From the NCBI GenBank assembly GCA_018398805.1, contig JAGFBZ010000258.1:2170001-2234000 (forward strand): DNA of 64,000 bases. Direction: 5' to 3'. Below are positions 1-10,395 of this stretch, one piece after another. The DNA is from Hirundichthys speculiger (taxonomy: Eukaryota; Chordata; Actinopteri; Beloniformes; Exocoetidae). The number at the start of each line of letters is the position of its first letter. The stretch's first letter is position 1. The notes under the pieces are model-generated. The model ran no database searches. It saw only the letters and a program-made list of their open reading frames with translations, and was not told the origin of the DNA. The translations under genes were made by a program, and so were the position numbers.

Positions 1-89
1 TTAGCTTAATTCAGTCTGTGCTTTTAAGGGTATTTGAATAACTCACTTCAACACTGATGTAAGATCTGAGAAGACTCGAGCGAACTCAC

Positions 90-3000
90 CCCGAATGAGG
101 AAGTAGCCACCGACGACGAGCACCACTCCAATGGGTGCCAGCACAAACCCAGCCCGGTACCTGTAGTTCTTGTAACCGACAAAACAGATGCCACTCACAG
201 AGTCTCCGTCCACCTTTGGAGCGTAAGAACATAGAAAGGTTAAAGTCCCAGCAGATGCAGTGGGTGGGAAATATTTAGATTTCAAACGTATGAGAAATTC
301 AAAGGGCACACCTCTGCGATGGCTAGGATGGCCACAGTGAGGACGAAGGGGACGGACCAGGTGACCATGTGGAAGTAGGACGTTCGCCCAGACAAGGGCT
401 GATGAGTGGTGCCCAGGGCTTTGAAGGACGGTGTGCCAGGCGTAAGTCAGCATGACAAACCAAATCACGCCCGACATCAAGGAGTAGTAGACGATGATGA
501 AGATAGTGACGCATGACAGTGTTTCTGAGGACCTGGAAGAGAGCAGGGTAACATGGGGGGGGGCGTTAGATGATGATTTCATGGACTTTCTTCTTCTGCT
601 GTTGCTGTGACATGCAGGGCCGAGCCTTCGCACTTACGAGGGCTCCCCAAGTCGCATGGTGTTGTCACTTTTGCACACTATCTCTTCACGTGCCCCATCC
701 AGGAACTGGGCCAGCCAGCCGATGCTGCCCACAAAGAAGCAGGCATTGATGTAGAAGAGGATGACGGCCGGGTAGCGGTTGGAGTTTTTCCAGTCAGCGA
801 GAAATGTGGCCTGACACCAAAAAGGGAAGCAAAGTGGAAGAGAATGTGATTAGTGTACATGCAATCAACCCAACGAAAGAACTTTCTATTTCAACGATTT
901 TTTTAAGTGACCAAGTACCCAAACTTCTCCACCACGTTTCACAAGCTCCAGCTCACTATTCATTTATGTTTCGTAACAAAATCTTGTGGACAAAAAAGGA
1001 CCAGTCACGTTGGATTATCATTAGAGCTGGTGCATTTGTCTCACCAGGGTGAAGAAGGTGCAGAGGAGGGTGATGGTGCCGAAGTAAGCGATGTAGGCGT
1101 GCATGTCGTTGTGCTCCTCTTCGGTGAATAAGGGGTTGTCACACTGGATACCACAGCCCTCCACGTCCTTGTACCAACTGGACTGGATATCCGTCTTCAC
1201 CAGGGGAGCTTCACACTGGCCCGATGTGTTGAACTTCAGCTTCTGCACCTCATTCTGCACACAGAAGATGAAACGTAAGTAGAACTAAAGCTGCAGATGG
1301 TCAAGTGGATCGTGCAAGAAAAGGTTCTCAAGGTCCTCCCTGGTGAAAGTTTGCAAAAAAAAACTAGGGATGCACAATAACTGTTTTTTTTAAAACCGAT
1401 ACGGATAACACACACATATACCTAAGATCATAACATCAATACTATGAACAAAATCAAAAATAGTTTTGACTTTTTAAATTAACAGATTTTTTTTTCCAAT
1501 GAAAAACTATTGGCAAGCCTCAAACATTTTCTTAAAGCTATCAAACAAACCTATTTGATATCTCACATCAACTTAAATAAGGTGCATTACTGACTGATAT
1601 AAAAAAAATAAAGGCTCCTTGAACTGATGGAAATACATGCGTCAAAATTACAAACTGAAAAGGATTAACATTTAAAGGATTTTGGCTTGTGGTTCCATTT
1701 AAATTAATACCTTTAATTACAGTAAATGAAGTTCAGTAGTTTTTATTTTTTAATCTCATGGAATCTTTAGATGAGAGGAATGAGGGAGAGGAGAGGGAGG
1801 GGAGGAGAGAATGCTGCTGGCTTGCGCACGTTAGCATTAGCTTCCATTAGCTCACGATTTCAAAACTCCATGGAAGCGATTGTTATGTTGTAGGTGGCCG
1901 GTCAGGTTAGACGTATTAAAGCTTATGCTTGTGCCTCCTTCGTCATTGAATTCGCTCTGAGGATTTGTCACAAATAACCACCAAACTATCTTCTTCTGAA
2001 ACTTTAACGAAGTTCCACGCCGCCATGTTTGTTGTGATCAGTACCTGTGCTCCACGCTGCATTCAAGGTGTAACGTAAATTCCCACCTTCCCTCGTTTGC
2101 TAGTCCTTCTTTCAGCCTTTTCTATTTTTTTTCTTTTTTTATGTGTAACATGTGGGAGAATACTGCGACTATCAATTAAAGTCAGTAACTACCAAAATTA
2201 TGACCGAGTTAACGAGTTGTTTTCCGGCATGAGGGGGTATTCTTGATTTTCCTTATTGAGTAATCGTTTTTCTGATTATGCCAACGTCACTTGAACATAA
2301 CATTCACTGCCGGCCATTCAAAGCTCAGAGGGAGCGAGGCACTGACGTGATGACAGAAATATATATATGTTATCGGGGCTATCTCGTCATGATATCGGAC
2401 TTATCGAGATGACGTCATAATTTCCTGTTATCGGCCCGATAGTTATCGTGCACCCCTAAAAAAAACTTCTATTTAAAGCTACTTTTTCCTTTGACAGCTG
2501 GAGAAAGATTTACAGCAGCTAACAGGGAATCTTTGCCCTCTCACCTGATTTAAAAAAAAAAAAAAAAAATTCAACTCAGGGATCAATGAGAAAACAGTGA
2601 GACATACCGAACAGCCCACAGGGAATTTGTCACATTTGAGGAAGCTGGGCCAGCCTCTCTCCTGATCCACTATGCTGCAAGGCCGACGTGTTGCCAGACA
2701 CAGGCTCTGGCTGGGCAGCTCGACCCGGCCGTTCTCACATTTTGGCATATAGACGGCGCAGAGCAACGGCTGGATGACCGACCAGCAGCGGGGAGCGTTC
2801 CGCAAACCTGGGGGCCACAAACAGTGAAAAAAAAAAAAAAAACATCCTTTAACACTACTGCTAAACACGAGACACACATGACAAGAATAATCACAATCGT
2901 GAGCTGGATTTATCACACTGGCACTAGTCATCATGGAAATGTCAGTTTCCAGAAGCTGGAAGGTGGAGAGCTACAAACGCTCAACAAGAGTTTTTATAAT

Positions 3001-3591
3001 AGACAGGGAAAAAATTACTTTAACAACAGTTGAGAGATAGCACTTGATTGGGATAATTATCTATGCTTTTATAAATCGCAACCAATCCAGCGATCTCAGA
3101 TAACAATCAACATTTTCAGACAATTTAAAGACAGTTATTCATTTAGAAAATCATCTACAAAAACTGCAGTTTAACTGATAGAGAAACCAACTTTAGTGGC
3201 TGCCACACTTATGTCAAAATGCAACAGCCACCTGCAAACATAAGATTTTTCAAGAAAATTAAAGGCATTTGAGAGTCTTGGTAAAGTGGGACTGTGTACA
3301 ATGTTTGGAAATGAGATGATTAGAATACATCGGATCCTCCATGACTACTCCTGTTATACACAAATATTTTTATTTTCGTCAAAAGACAATAACAGTGGAA
3401 AAGGAAGTTTTTGCATTCTTCACTTATAGGTTAAAGTCATAACGTTGGAATCACTATCGGTTATCTGGAAGTATATATGGAATTAGAAAAAATAATGTGT
3501 ATCACACTGTTGTCACTCTTTGTAAGAAGTATTGTCATGAGGGTAAAATATAAATGCAGAAGAATGTCCCCTTAGCCAAGGGGTGGGCAAC

Positions 3592-3688
<97 letters not shown>

Positions 3689-5675
3689 GTATATTCTCTT
3701 TCTTTTGAAGCATTTGTTCCAGGTCTGGTTCTACCAGCCAAGCAGCTGACTGAACTGGCCCAGTCTGGCCCAGTCTGGCTCTGGCAGAGAAATGTTTAGT
3801 TCAGTGTAAACATGGACAGATTTCTGCTGTAGGCAGAGAAAACAGCACAACACACTGTTCTCACTCACCTCAAGCATCTTCATTAAAGTGTGGTAGACGG
3901 AGGACCAGATCAGACTCTTGGGCCATATTTTTTCCCATATGTGCTTTTTATTACATTACATTATTATTAGTTGGACATTTGAGTAAACACAGGTTGTTAT
4001 CTTGTAGCAGCAAAAGTATATATATATTCAATTCAGTTTTATTTGTATAGCATCTGTTACAATGTGAATTGTCTCTAGGTGCTTTACAGAGACCCAGAGC
4101 ACGACGCCCGAGCAAATATCATTAGCTAGAAATATAACATTGAATCCTAAACAAGGATAATGGCAGGTAAAAAAAAACCAACAGTGGGAGAAAACAACCT
4201 TTAAGCCAAACAGTGGCAAGGGAAAACTCCCCTTTAAGCTGAAGAAACCTTGAGCAGGACCTGGATCATATGGGGTGTGTGTGTGTATATAGATTAAAAT
4301 AGATAGTGATAAATACAGTAACAAATGATTATCAAAATAGTTTACCGTTGTCTCTGAAATGACTAACTGATTAATGGACTAATCATTCAAACCAACGTGC
4401 CCATGTGAGCCTTTTTTGTATAAAAAAAAAAAAAACATGGTCCACTTGGGCAGGGAGTGGATTTAGGCTTGAAATGGGCAAATGGCACAGGTGCCTTCTG
4501 GTTTCAGTATTATGGCTCCTAAATGGGAAGCCAAACACACGGGGCCCATGAGAGATGCAAATGTACTAAATGGTCCATGGACTAAGAAAGGTGAAAAGTG
4601 TACGTGCCCCATATTTCTCAGTAGCATATCCCCCCTCAGTAGCCCACTGAGCAAACACAGACAGATCACCATGTAACCTGCACACATGGGGCCCAATTTG
4701 CAGCCCACTTTTATCCCATATGGGGCCCATATATAAACGCTGGCCGGGATTTTCAATTATACTTTGTTTAAATTGTGGAAAAAATACCAGTACTACGCAT
4801 CTCGTAAAAGTCCTCTGGTTTGTAAGCTAAAATCTTGTTTGTTAATCATAATGGAATAATGTGTGTTATTTTCCTTTTAAAGGGAGGAAGACGGTAAATC
4901 GGTGCAGACACCTCAGATTTGTTCAGTATGTGATTGAATGTGCCATGACAAAACACCCCCCGCACACAAAAAAAAGAAAGCTAATTTAAAATTTAGTAAG
5001 TGAGCTGCAAAACAAAGTTACATTTTAAATCGACTCATCAAAAATAAATGAGGCTGTTTTGTCCATCTGTGAGGCAGCAGGCTGCACCTGACAGGCCTTT
5101 AATGAGACCTCACTGATGGCTTTAGTTACAGAATATCTAAAAACCTCAATTGTTTCCTTTTTAGCACCTTTTAAGGATCTCCTTTGTTGCCTTTAATTGC
5201 CTTTAACCTCCCCCATTTCCCAACTTTCTCCTCCAATCTCTACCCCCTGAGTGCTGGAAACTTCCCATCACAGCCCATTATCACTCCAATTAGCCCTCAA
5301 TGGATTACAGTTAAAGACAATCATTTAAAAGAGTTAAAGATCCGTTTCATTCTGCAACATTCGTGATATTAAACTTGATTAGATTTAGTCAGCATCTCCA
5401 TGATCATGTTGGATCTTACCAGACCACATGGTCAGCTTCTCAAAAGCCTCTTCCTGGGTGCTGGAGTCCTCCGCCAGGACCAGAGAGGTGTGCGTGTACG
5501 GCAAAGGAGATCCCAGGCAAGTGTTGTACTTGAGTGCTTCGCAAGTTGTGGTTTTCTTGCAGATATCCTCGAACATGGTCCCGTTTGGAGACAACACCGC
5601 CCAGCAGCCCGACAGCCAGGAAGCGCACAGCATCCCGCAGAAGCCAACAATGGGGCTCCAGCCCCGGGAGGACAT
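90..5675 (-). CDS. smo: Smoothened, Hedgehog signal transducer (exons 1-6; 3' end outside window)
   Basis: Exons, 5' to 3' on the minus strand: 5420-5675, 2608-2807, 1045-1254, 638-810, 312-532 and 90-213, all with GT-AG borders. The start ATG is at 5675. Exon 1 encodes a hydrophobic leader ([15 protein letters not shown]) and the start of the cysteine-rich Frizzled-type domain. Exon 2 holds its core ([16 protein letters not shown]). Exon 3 gives the linker ([12 protein letters not shown]) and the start of TM1. Exons 4-6 give TM1 to about TM5, including [26 protein letters not shown] and [20 protein letters not shown]. The family is the class-F seven-transmembrane receptor that relays Hedgehog signals at the primary cilium after release from Patched. 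The exon-6 donor follows FLIRG, so intracellular loop 3, TM6-7 and the tail are missing from the window. Exon 5 carries one extra base (see separate entry). The identification is firm; intron 1 spans about 2.6 kb. Confidence 0.95.
429..431 (-). other. smo: One-base frame break in smo exon 5
   Basis: Reading exon 5 on the minus strand gives YAWHT and then leaves frame. Dropping one base within 429-431 restores a long smo-like reading ([15 protein letters not shown], then [19 protein letters not shown]) that joins in phase to exon 6. Exons 4 and 5 together are 394 bases, one more than the 393 the phases require. Codons on both sides look intact, so a sequencing or assembly indel is more likely than a dead gene; a real allele cannot be excluded. 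Confidence 0.85.
1365..2458. mobile_element. Non-autonomous hAT-type element, copy 1, in smo intron 2
   Basis: The element starts TAGGGATGCACAATAACTG and ends in the imperfect inverted repeat CGATAGTTATCGTGCACCCCTA. It is flanked by an exact 8-bp duplication AAAAAAAC (1357-1364 and 2459-2466), as hAT insertion leaves. No transposase frame remains. A second copy of the same family lies in opposite orientation at 44075-45216. It lies between smo exons 2 and 3. Confidence 0.85.
3595..3685. repeat. (AT)n-(GATA)n microsatellite in smo intron 1
   Basis: About 75 bases of uninterrupted AT dinucleotide run into four to five GATA units. ORFs across it (runs of Ile-Tyr) are artefacts. Confidence 0.98.
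4026..4262. repeat. Common fish interspersed repeat (ATTTGTATAGC type) in smo intron 1
   Basis: It begins TTCAATTCAGTTTTATTTGT, then carries a GTGCTTTACAGAGACCC-like segment and AGGGAAAACTCCCCTTTAAG with GAAGAAACCTTGAGCAGGAC. This order is familiar from a very abundant ray-finned fish repeat family. No coding capacity. Family name not assigned. Confidence 0.6.
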
Positions 5676-6480
5676 CTTGAGAGCGCAGATCCAGCCGCGG
5701 AAAGATCAAAATAAAGAAATAAGATCGCTTTGTATCGTTTGGGGCTTTCAGTTGTCAAATTCCCCCGCTACTCCGCGAGAGGATCATTTGATTTCGAAAA
5801 CTCCTCCAAACGCGGCATGTTCAGGAAAAGTCGCAGGTCCGATTCAAAGTTTTCTCGCGTAAAAACTTTTTTACTCCGCTCTTCTCGACCGATCCCCGCA
5901 GATCCAGCCACCAGCTCCTTCATGGTCCGAAGCAAAGCAGCCGCCAAAACAGTGTCCCCGAGTGGATTAAAAAAAAAAAGCGGATGATAAACTTAAAAGT
6001 GCCTGAAAGTGTTGATTTGATGCGTTTAGGGGAAAGCAGAGGAGAGAAGGCTGCAGCGTCGCCCTCCCCCCACCTCCAAAAACTTGAAAAAGTCTGGATC
6101 TCTGTAATAGGATCCCTAGCTCTCACGCGCCACCCCTTCTTCACATTTTTTTTTTTTATACAAGCAAATAAAATAAGAGGAGAAACGGTCCCATATCTCC
6201 CTGCGTGTCCCAGGAAGCGCTCTTCCTCCTGGTGAGGTGTGATGAGAAGTCCCTGAAGTGTTTCTGTTCCTGTGAGTCGAGGATCAGTGTCTGCTTGGGT
6301 TTTTTTTTTTTTTTTGTCTCTGGAATGCACATGGTGGGGGAGAGCCAGAGCAACAAAACCTCCCTTCCCATCCCCCCTCTGCTAGTGGAAGAATGCGCCT
6401 TATGGTGGAAGGACTTTCCTCAAAGTTTCTGGTGTCAAGGACGCCCCGAAACTAGACAGACCCCCGCCTGAAAGCTATGC
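5676..6480 (-). promoter_or_regulatory. smo: smo 5' UTR and promoter region
   Basis: This is the sequence immediately upstream of the smo start codon. It is richer in CG dinucleotides than the flanks (CCGCGGAAAGATC, CTACTCCGCGAGAGG, TTCTCGCG near 5690-5870), followed by C-rich and A/T-homopolymer stretches (6055-6160, 6300-6316). No TATA box convincingly placed. The transcription start cannot be fixed from sequence alone; short ORFs here are shadows. Confidence 0.4.
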
Positions 6481-6709
6481 TGTTGAGCAAGAGGGGGATC
6501 ATGAGCAGGAACCATCCCACCCAGCAATTACAGGAGGGTTAAACATGAGATGTTTGCATTTGTAAGCATCTGTGAGGAACTCAGGCCTTATAAGAAATGA
6601 GCACCAAAACGGTACACAGGATAGACTGAAACTTTGAGTTTAAGATAAAAATCTAATGACATTAAACTCCAAATCATGAGGCATTTTTGAGTTACTTTAA
6701 TCTTACTTT

Positions 6710-6791
6710 TAAATGGTAAATTGACTGCACGTATATACCGCTTTATCCACACCACAACCTCCTGACCCGCTCTACCAACTCAGCTACAGCC
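6710..6791 (-). repeat. Truncated tRNA-derived SINE
   Basis: On the minus strand the sequence reads GGCTGTAGCTGAGTTGGTAG then AGCGGGTCAGG, a tRNA-like head with a pol III A-box. It then runs straight into GATAAAGCGGTATATACGTG and CAGTCAATTTACCATTT, the tail typical of an abundant fish SINE. The B-box region is missing, so it is a short relic, not a functional tRNA. Confidence 0.6.
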
Positions 6792-8295
6792 ATCCTTTTA
6801 CCAAGGATTCACTCACTAAAGTGCAGAAAAGTAAGCATTTGAACTGCATAACAGGCAACATTCATACACAGAAAATACTTCATTACTATAGATTATTTAG
6901 TGTAAATAAATGTTGCAGGTCATTTCATGGGAGTCGGTTATTCTGCAGCGACAGGAGTTATTAAGCATCACAACACAAGTATAACTTCCTTTTGGCATTT
7001 TGTATTATCATACTAGTCTTTATAAGGTATGTGGCAACTGCTAGATGTCTGAGGGTTTTCCTGCACATGCAACTTGTTTTAAATGCACCTGTATTTATGG
7101 TTGAACTTTTGCTTTCCTTTAGATAGCCCCACATTATTTTTAGTAACCGTAAACCGAACCATCTCCAGCAGCACGCTGATTTTAGCTTCTTCTCTCAAAC
7201 AGTGACTCTGTCGTTGCTGCACCTGTCCAGGACGCTTTACTGTGTCTTTGCCTGATAGTTTCTCTGGAACTCTGAAGTTTTGTTCTCATGTTTTTCTTGC
7301 ATAACAAACACTTTTTTTTTTTCTGTCGAGCCTCCCAAGCAGCTCAGATTGATGCAATATCTTCCCAGCTGTGAGCGCTTGCGCCTTGACACCAACAGCT
7401 GCAACCTGCAGATCCTCTGACAGCATTTTAGTGGTTCTTGCAGTCTTCTTTTTTCATTTTTGCATTGAATGTTCTATTTTTGGGTTAAGTTTGCAAGCAC
7501 GGTCATTCCACCATTCCTGGACCAAACCATGAAGTGTACTTCAGTTTCCTCACAGTGGAAAATATCTTGACGTCTCTGTCAGGAATCTTAAAGATAGCGT
7601 GTAGACCTGAACCTGAAGGTTGAAAAGTTTTTTTTTTAAAACAAGCAGTTGTACATTGGGGGCAATGTGGGGGTTCAGTTTGGGTCACTTTGGGTCATGA
7701 TGTGGCTGAGGGTTGACCTGGCGAGTTTCTGCATTGAGGACAACCAGGATTTTCCCACTACTGGACGGCTAACTGTACACGCACATCTACACGGTTGGTG
7801 TCACCAAAGGCATCATTATGAACAAACTACTTATCAGAGATGCACTTCAAATGAATATAAATGTGTAAAACAAGTTCTAAAAAACTTCTGTCTACCTGAA
7901 GTTAGGATGACTCATCTCTTAATGATCATTTATGAAAGAAATAGAGTCAGAAAATTAAGCGTAATGTAGTTCAAGTGTGTGGGAGGGAGGGGTTAGGAAT
8001 ACAGTTAATAACTCCAAACCACATTAAATTAGTTTCCCTTGGGACACTTTTAATGGCCTGAGCTTCCTCTATCCTGATTAAGGTGGCTGCAGAAATCTCC
8101 AGCAAAAACGAAAGAAGAAAAAATGTAAAAAAAAAAAACCTAAAAACTTTGGAAAACTATGGAATTTTTGAATGTACAAGTATAACCAGTGAAAACAGTT
8201 GTGTCTGGGCATATGTCTCTGTTGTTGCTCTATTAACTGAAAAGTGCACTTGTAGTTTTTACGTGACTCATCTGGTGTTTTGAGAGTAAAACCGG

Positions 8296-8316
8296 GTTGT
8301 GTGTGTGTGTGTGTGT
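8296..8316. repeat. (GT)n microsatellite
   Basis: A pure GT dinucleotide run of about 20 bases in the smo-tspan33 intergenic region. Confidence 0.95.
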
Positions 8317-10395
8317 CCAAGAAACAGAGAGACTGGGCCTCCTTAAAACACACAGCAGCATGGCTGCCTTAGTGACTCAGAGGCCAAACAAAAAAAAAAA
8401 AAGAAAAAACAGAGACCACACACAGACCACTGGGGCCCGGGCCTACACACACACACGTACAACACAAAGACAAGCAGGCACACACACACACACTCACATG
8501 TACATATCAAATCATACTCCTGACAATGAAAGGTCCCCAGGCCCCCACAGAGATGCGCCCTGTCACTTTCCCATCAGTTTCTCTCACCAAATTACAACGT
8601 TTCCCCAGTTTGAGCCTTCAGGCTGGCGATCCAGGAGGCTGCGGTGACAGGGGTAGAGTTACCGTCAGCGAGGAGGAGTATCACTGCAGCAGGAAACCAA
8701 CAGACAAATGTCATGTTTAGATTGAGGACTTGCGACAAGAGGCTCTGACATGTATAGGACTGTTCCTGCTCTCAAAGATTTGAGGTTTCAGGCTGACAGT
8801 GTGTCATTTGCTGGGCAGAGAAACGGAGTGGAGATGAGAGGTTATGCTGTTTTAAGTTCCTTTACACTTGAACGCAGTTTGGATCAAGCTTTTATTATAA
8901 AGAAGTCAACTGATAAGCCTGCCAGTTGAATAAAAACACTGAAATAACATTAATTTAAAGATGAAGATGTACTTTACAGACAGAGAAAGCACTCAACCGA
9001 AGAGGCTAACATCTAAAACCTACTACTTTTTCAACATGCTTCCACAGCAAATCAGCTCAATCAAAACAAGTAAGAAGCTTGAGCTTGTTTCTGTGGGTTT
9101 GGGTCGTCTCTTTTCCCCAGTCACATTGCCGTGGCTCTGACAGCAAGTCTGTTTCACAGCGGTCCAGTCATCCACACAACACTTTCTGTGTAACACAAGA
9201 AAGTAAATATAAGAGGTGAAATCATGGATTCAGATGACGCAGCAGCTGACCATTATGTCATCCCTGCCATACTCATGTATGTACGGAGCGAGTGACCTCA
9301 GCGGTTTGGCAAACATTTATTTGTGATGGCAGCATATCGAAACACACACCCTGCAAAATCCTGCGGTGCTGCAGCCGTGCAAGCTTCGAGCTGGCTGAAG
9401 TGTGAGACGGCAATGACATCACGTCAGTGTCAGGTCCCGGCGGGACAACCAAGCAGCGCAACATGGCTCCAAAAATAGAGAAGGCCAGAAAAACTGTATA
9501 AAAATGAGGCGTACGGAAGCCTTGACAGGAGAAACACAACAACAAAGACAAACACGAAAAAACCCCCCACGAGATTTCACAAAAAAGAAACCTAGAAAGA
9601 AGTTAAAAAAAAAACTACACATTTTAGATTATGCAGAGATTAAGTAAAAAAAAAATGGAACCAATTTCAAATGGGATTTACATTCAGTCATGGACTGTTG
9701 ATGACTGGATGAAAGTGATGTTCAGTGATGAATCTGATGAATCATGAATCTGTACTGGGTGAAGAGACGATGCTGGTTTGGTGCAGGTCCAGTGAATATA
9801 AAGATGGCTGTGTTTGATCCAGTGACGTGTGTTTTAGAAATCTCAAGGGCCCCACTGTTTGTTAAATGATATAATACTCCTTTAACTCTGTAACAGCTGG
9901 AAGACCTGAGCAAACACGAGAAAGTATCTGAAATCTGGTTACAAAGTGGCCGTTCAAGTACAAAGTTAAACTAGACAAATTGTGGTATAAATACAACAGA
10001 AACTTGAGTTAAATGATATATTAAAAATAAATTCTAAGAACCTTTTAGATTTTATAAGATGGCTGCAATTAAAAAGAAGTGTCATTGCTAAATATACAGA
10101 AACGATTCTGCCTCAGTTTATGGAAGTCTAATATAATAAATATTCCACGTTCCCTTTTCTGTGGACTTGTTGTGAAATGGATAGAGTATCCAACTTTCCC
10201 CTCCATGAGATATGTGACAACTTAGAAATGAAAATGATCAGTCAAGTGTTGTAAATACAGTAACTGTCCAGAAGGTGGCAGTAGAGTTTTTGTAAACACT
10301 GCATCTGTCCATTTGTTTCAAAAGCTTCACAATATCAACTGCATTGAGCTCTACCGAGCTTCCACGGGTGCCGTTCATCAGAATGTGGTCCTGGA

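Larger units (their letters stand above)
6481..10395. other. smo-tspan33 intergenic region including the tspan33 3' UTR
   Basis: No conserved coding exon was found on either strand. It holds a truncated tRNA-derived SINE (6710-6791), a (GT)n run (8296-8316), a region of short CA runs (8445-8500) and several homopolymers. The part next to 10395 should be the tspan33 3' UTR. A minus-strand AATAAA (TTATTT-type complement) at 9316-9321 is one candidate polyadenylation signal about 1.1 kb after the stop; the choice is a guess. Confidence 0.5.

Noticed and set aside
3513..3741. ORFs with long Ile-Tyr runs
   Set aside because: Translation of the (AT)n microsatellite.
5400..5862. Plus-strand ORFs across smo exon 1
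   Set aside because: Antisense shadows of the GC-rich first exon; no domain, no splice or promoter context.
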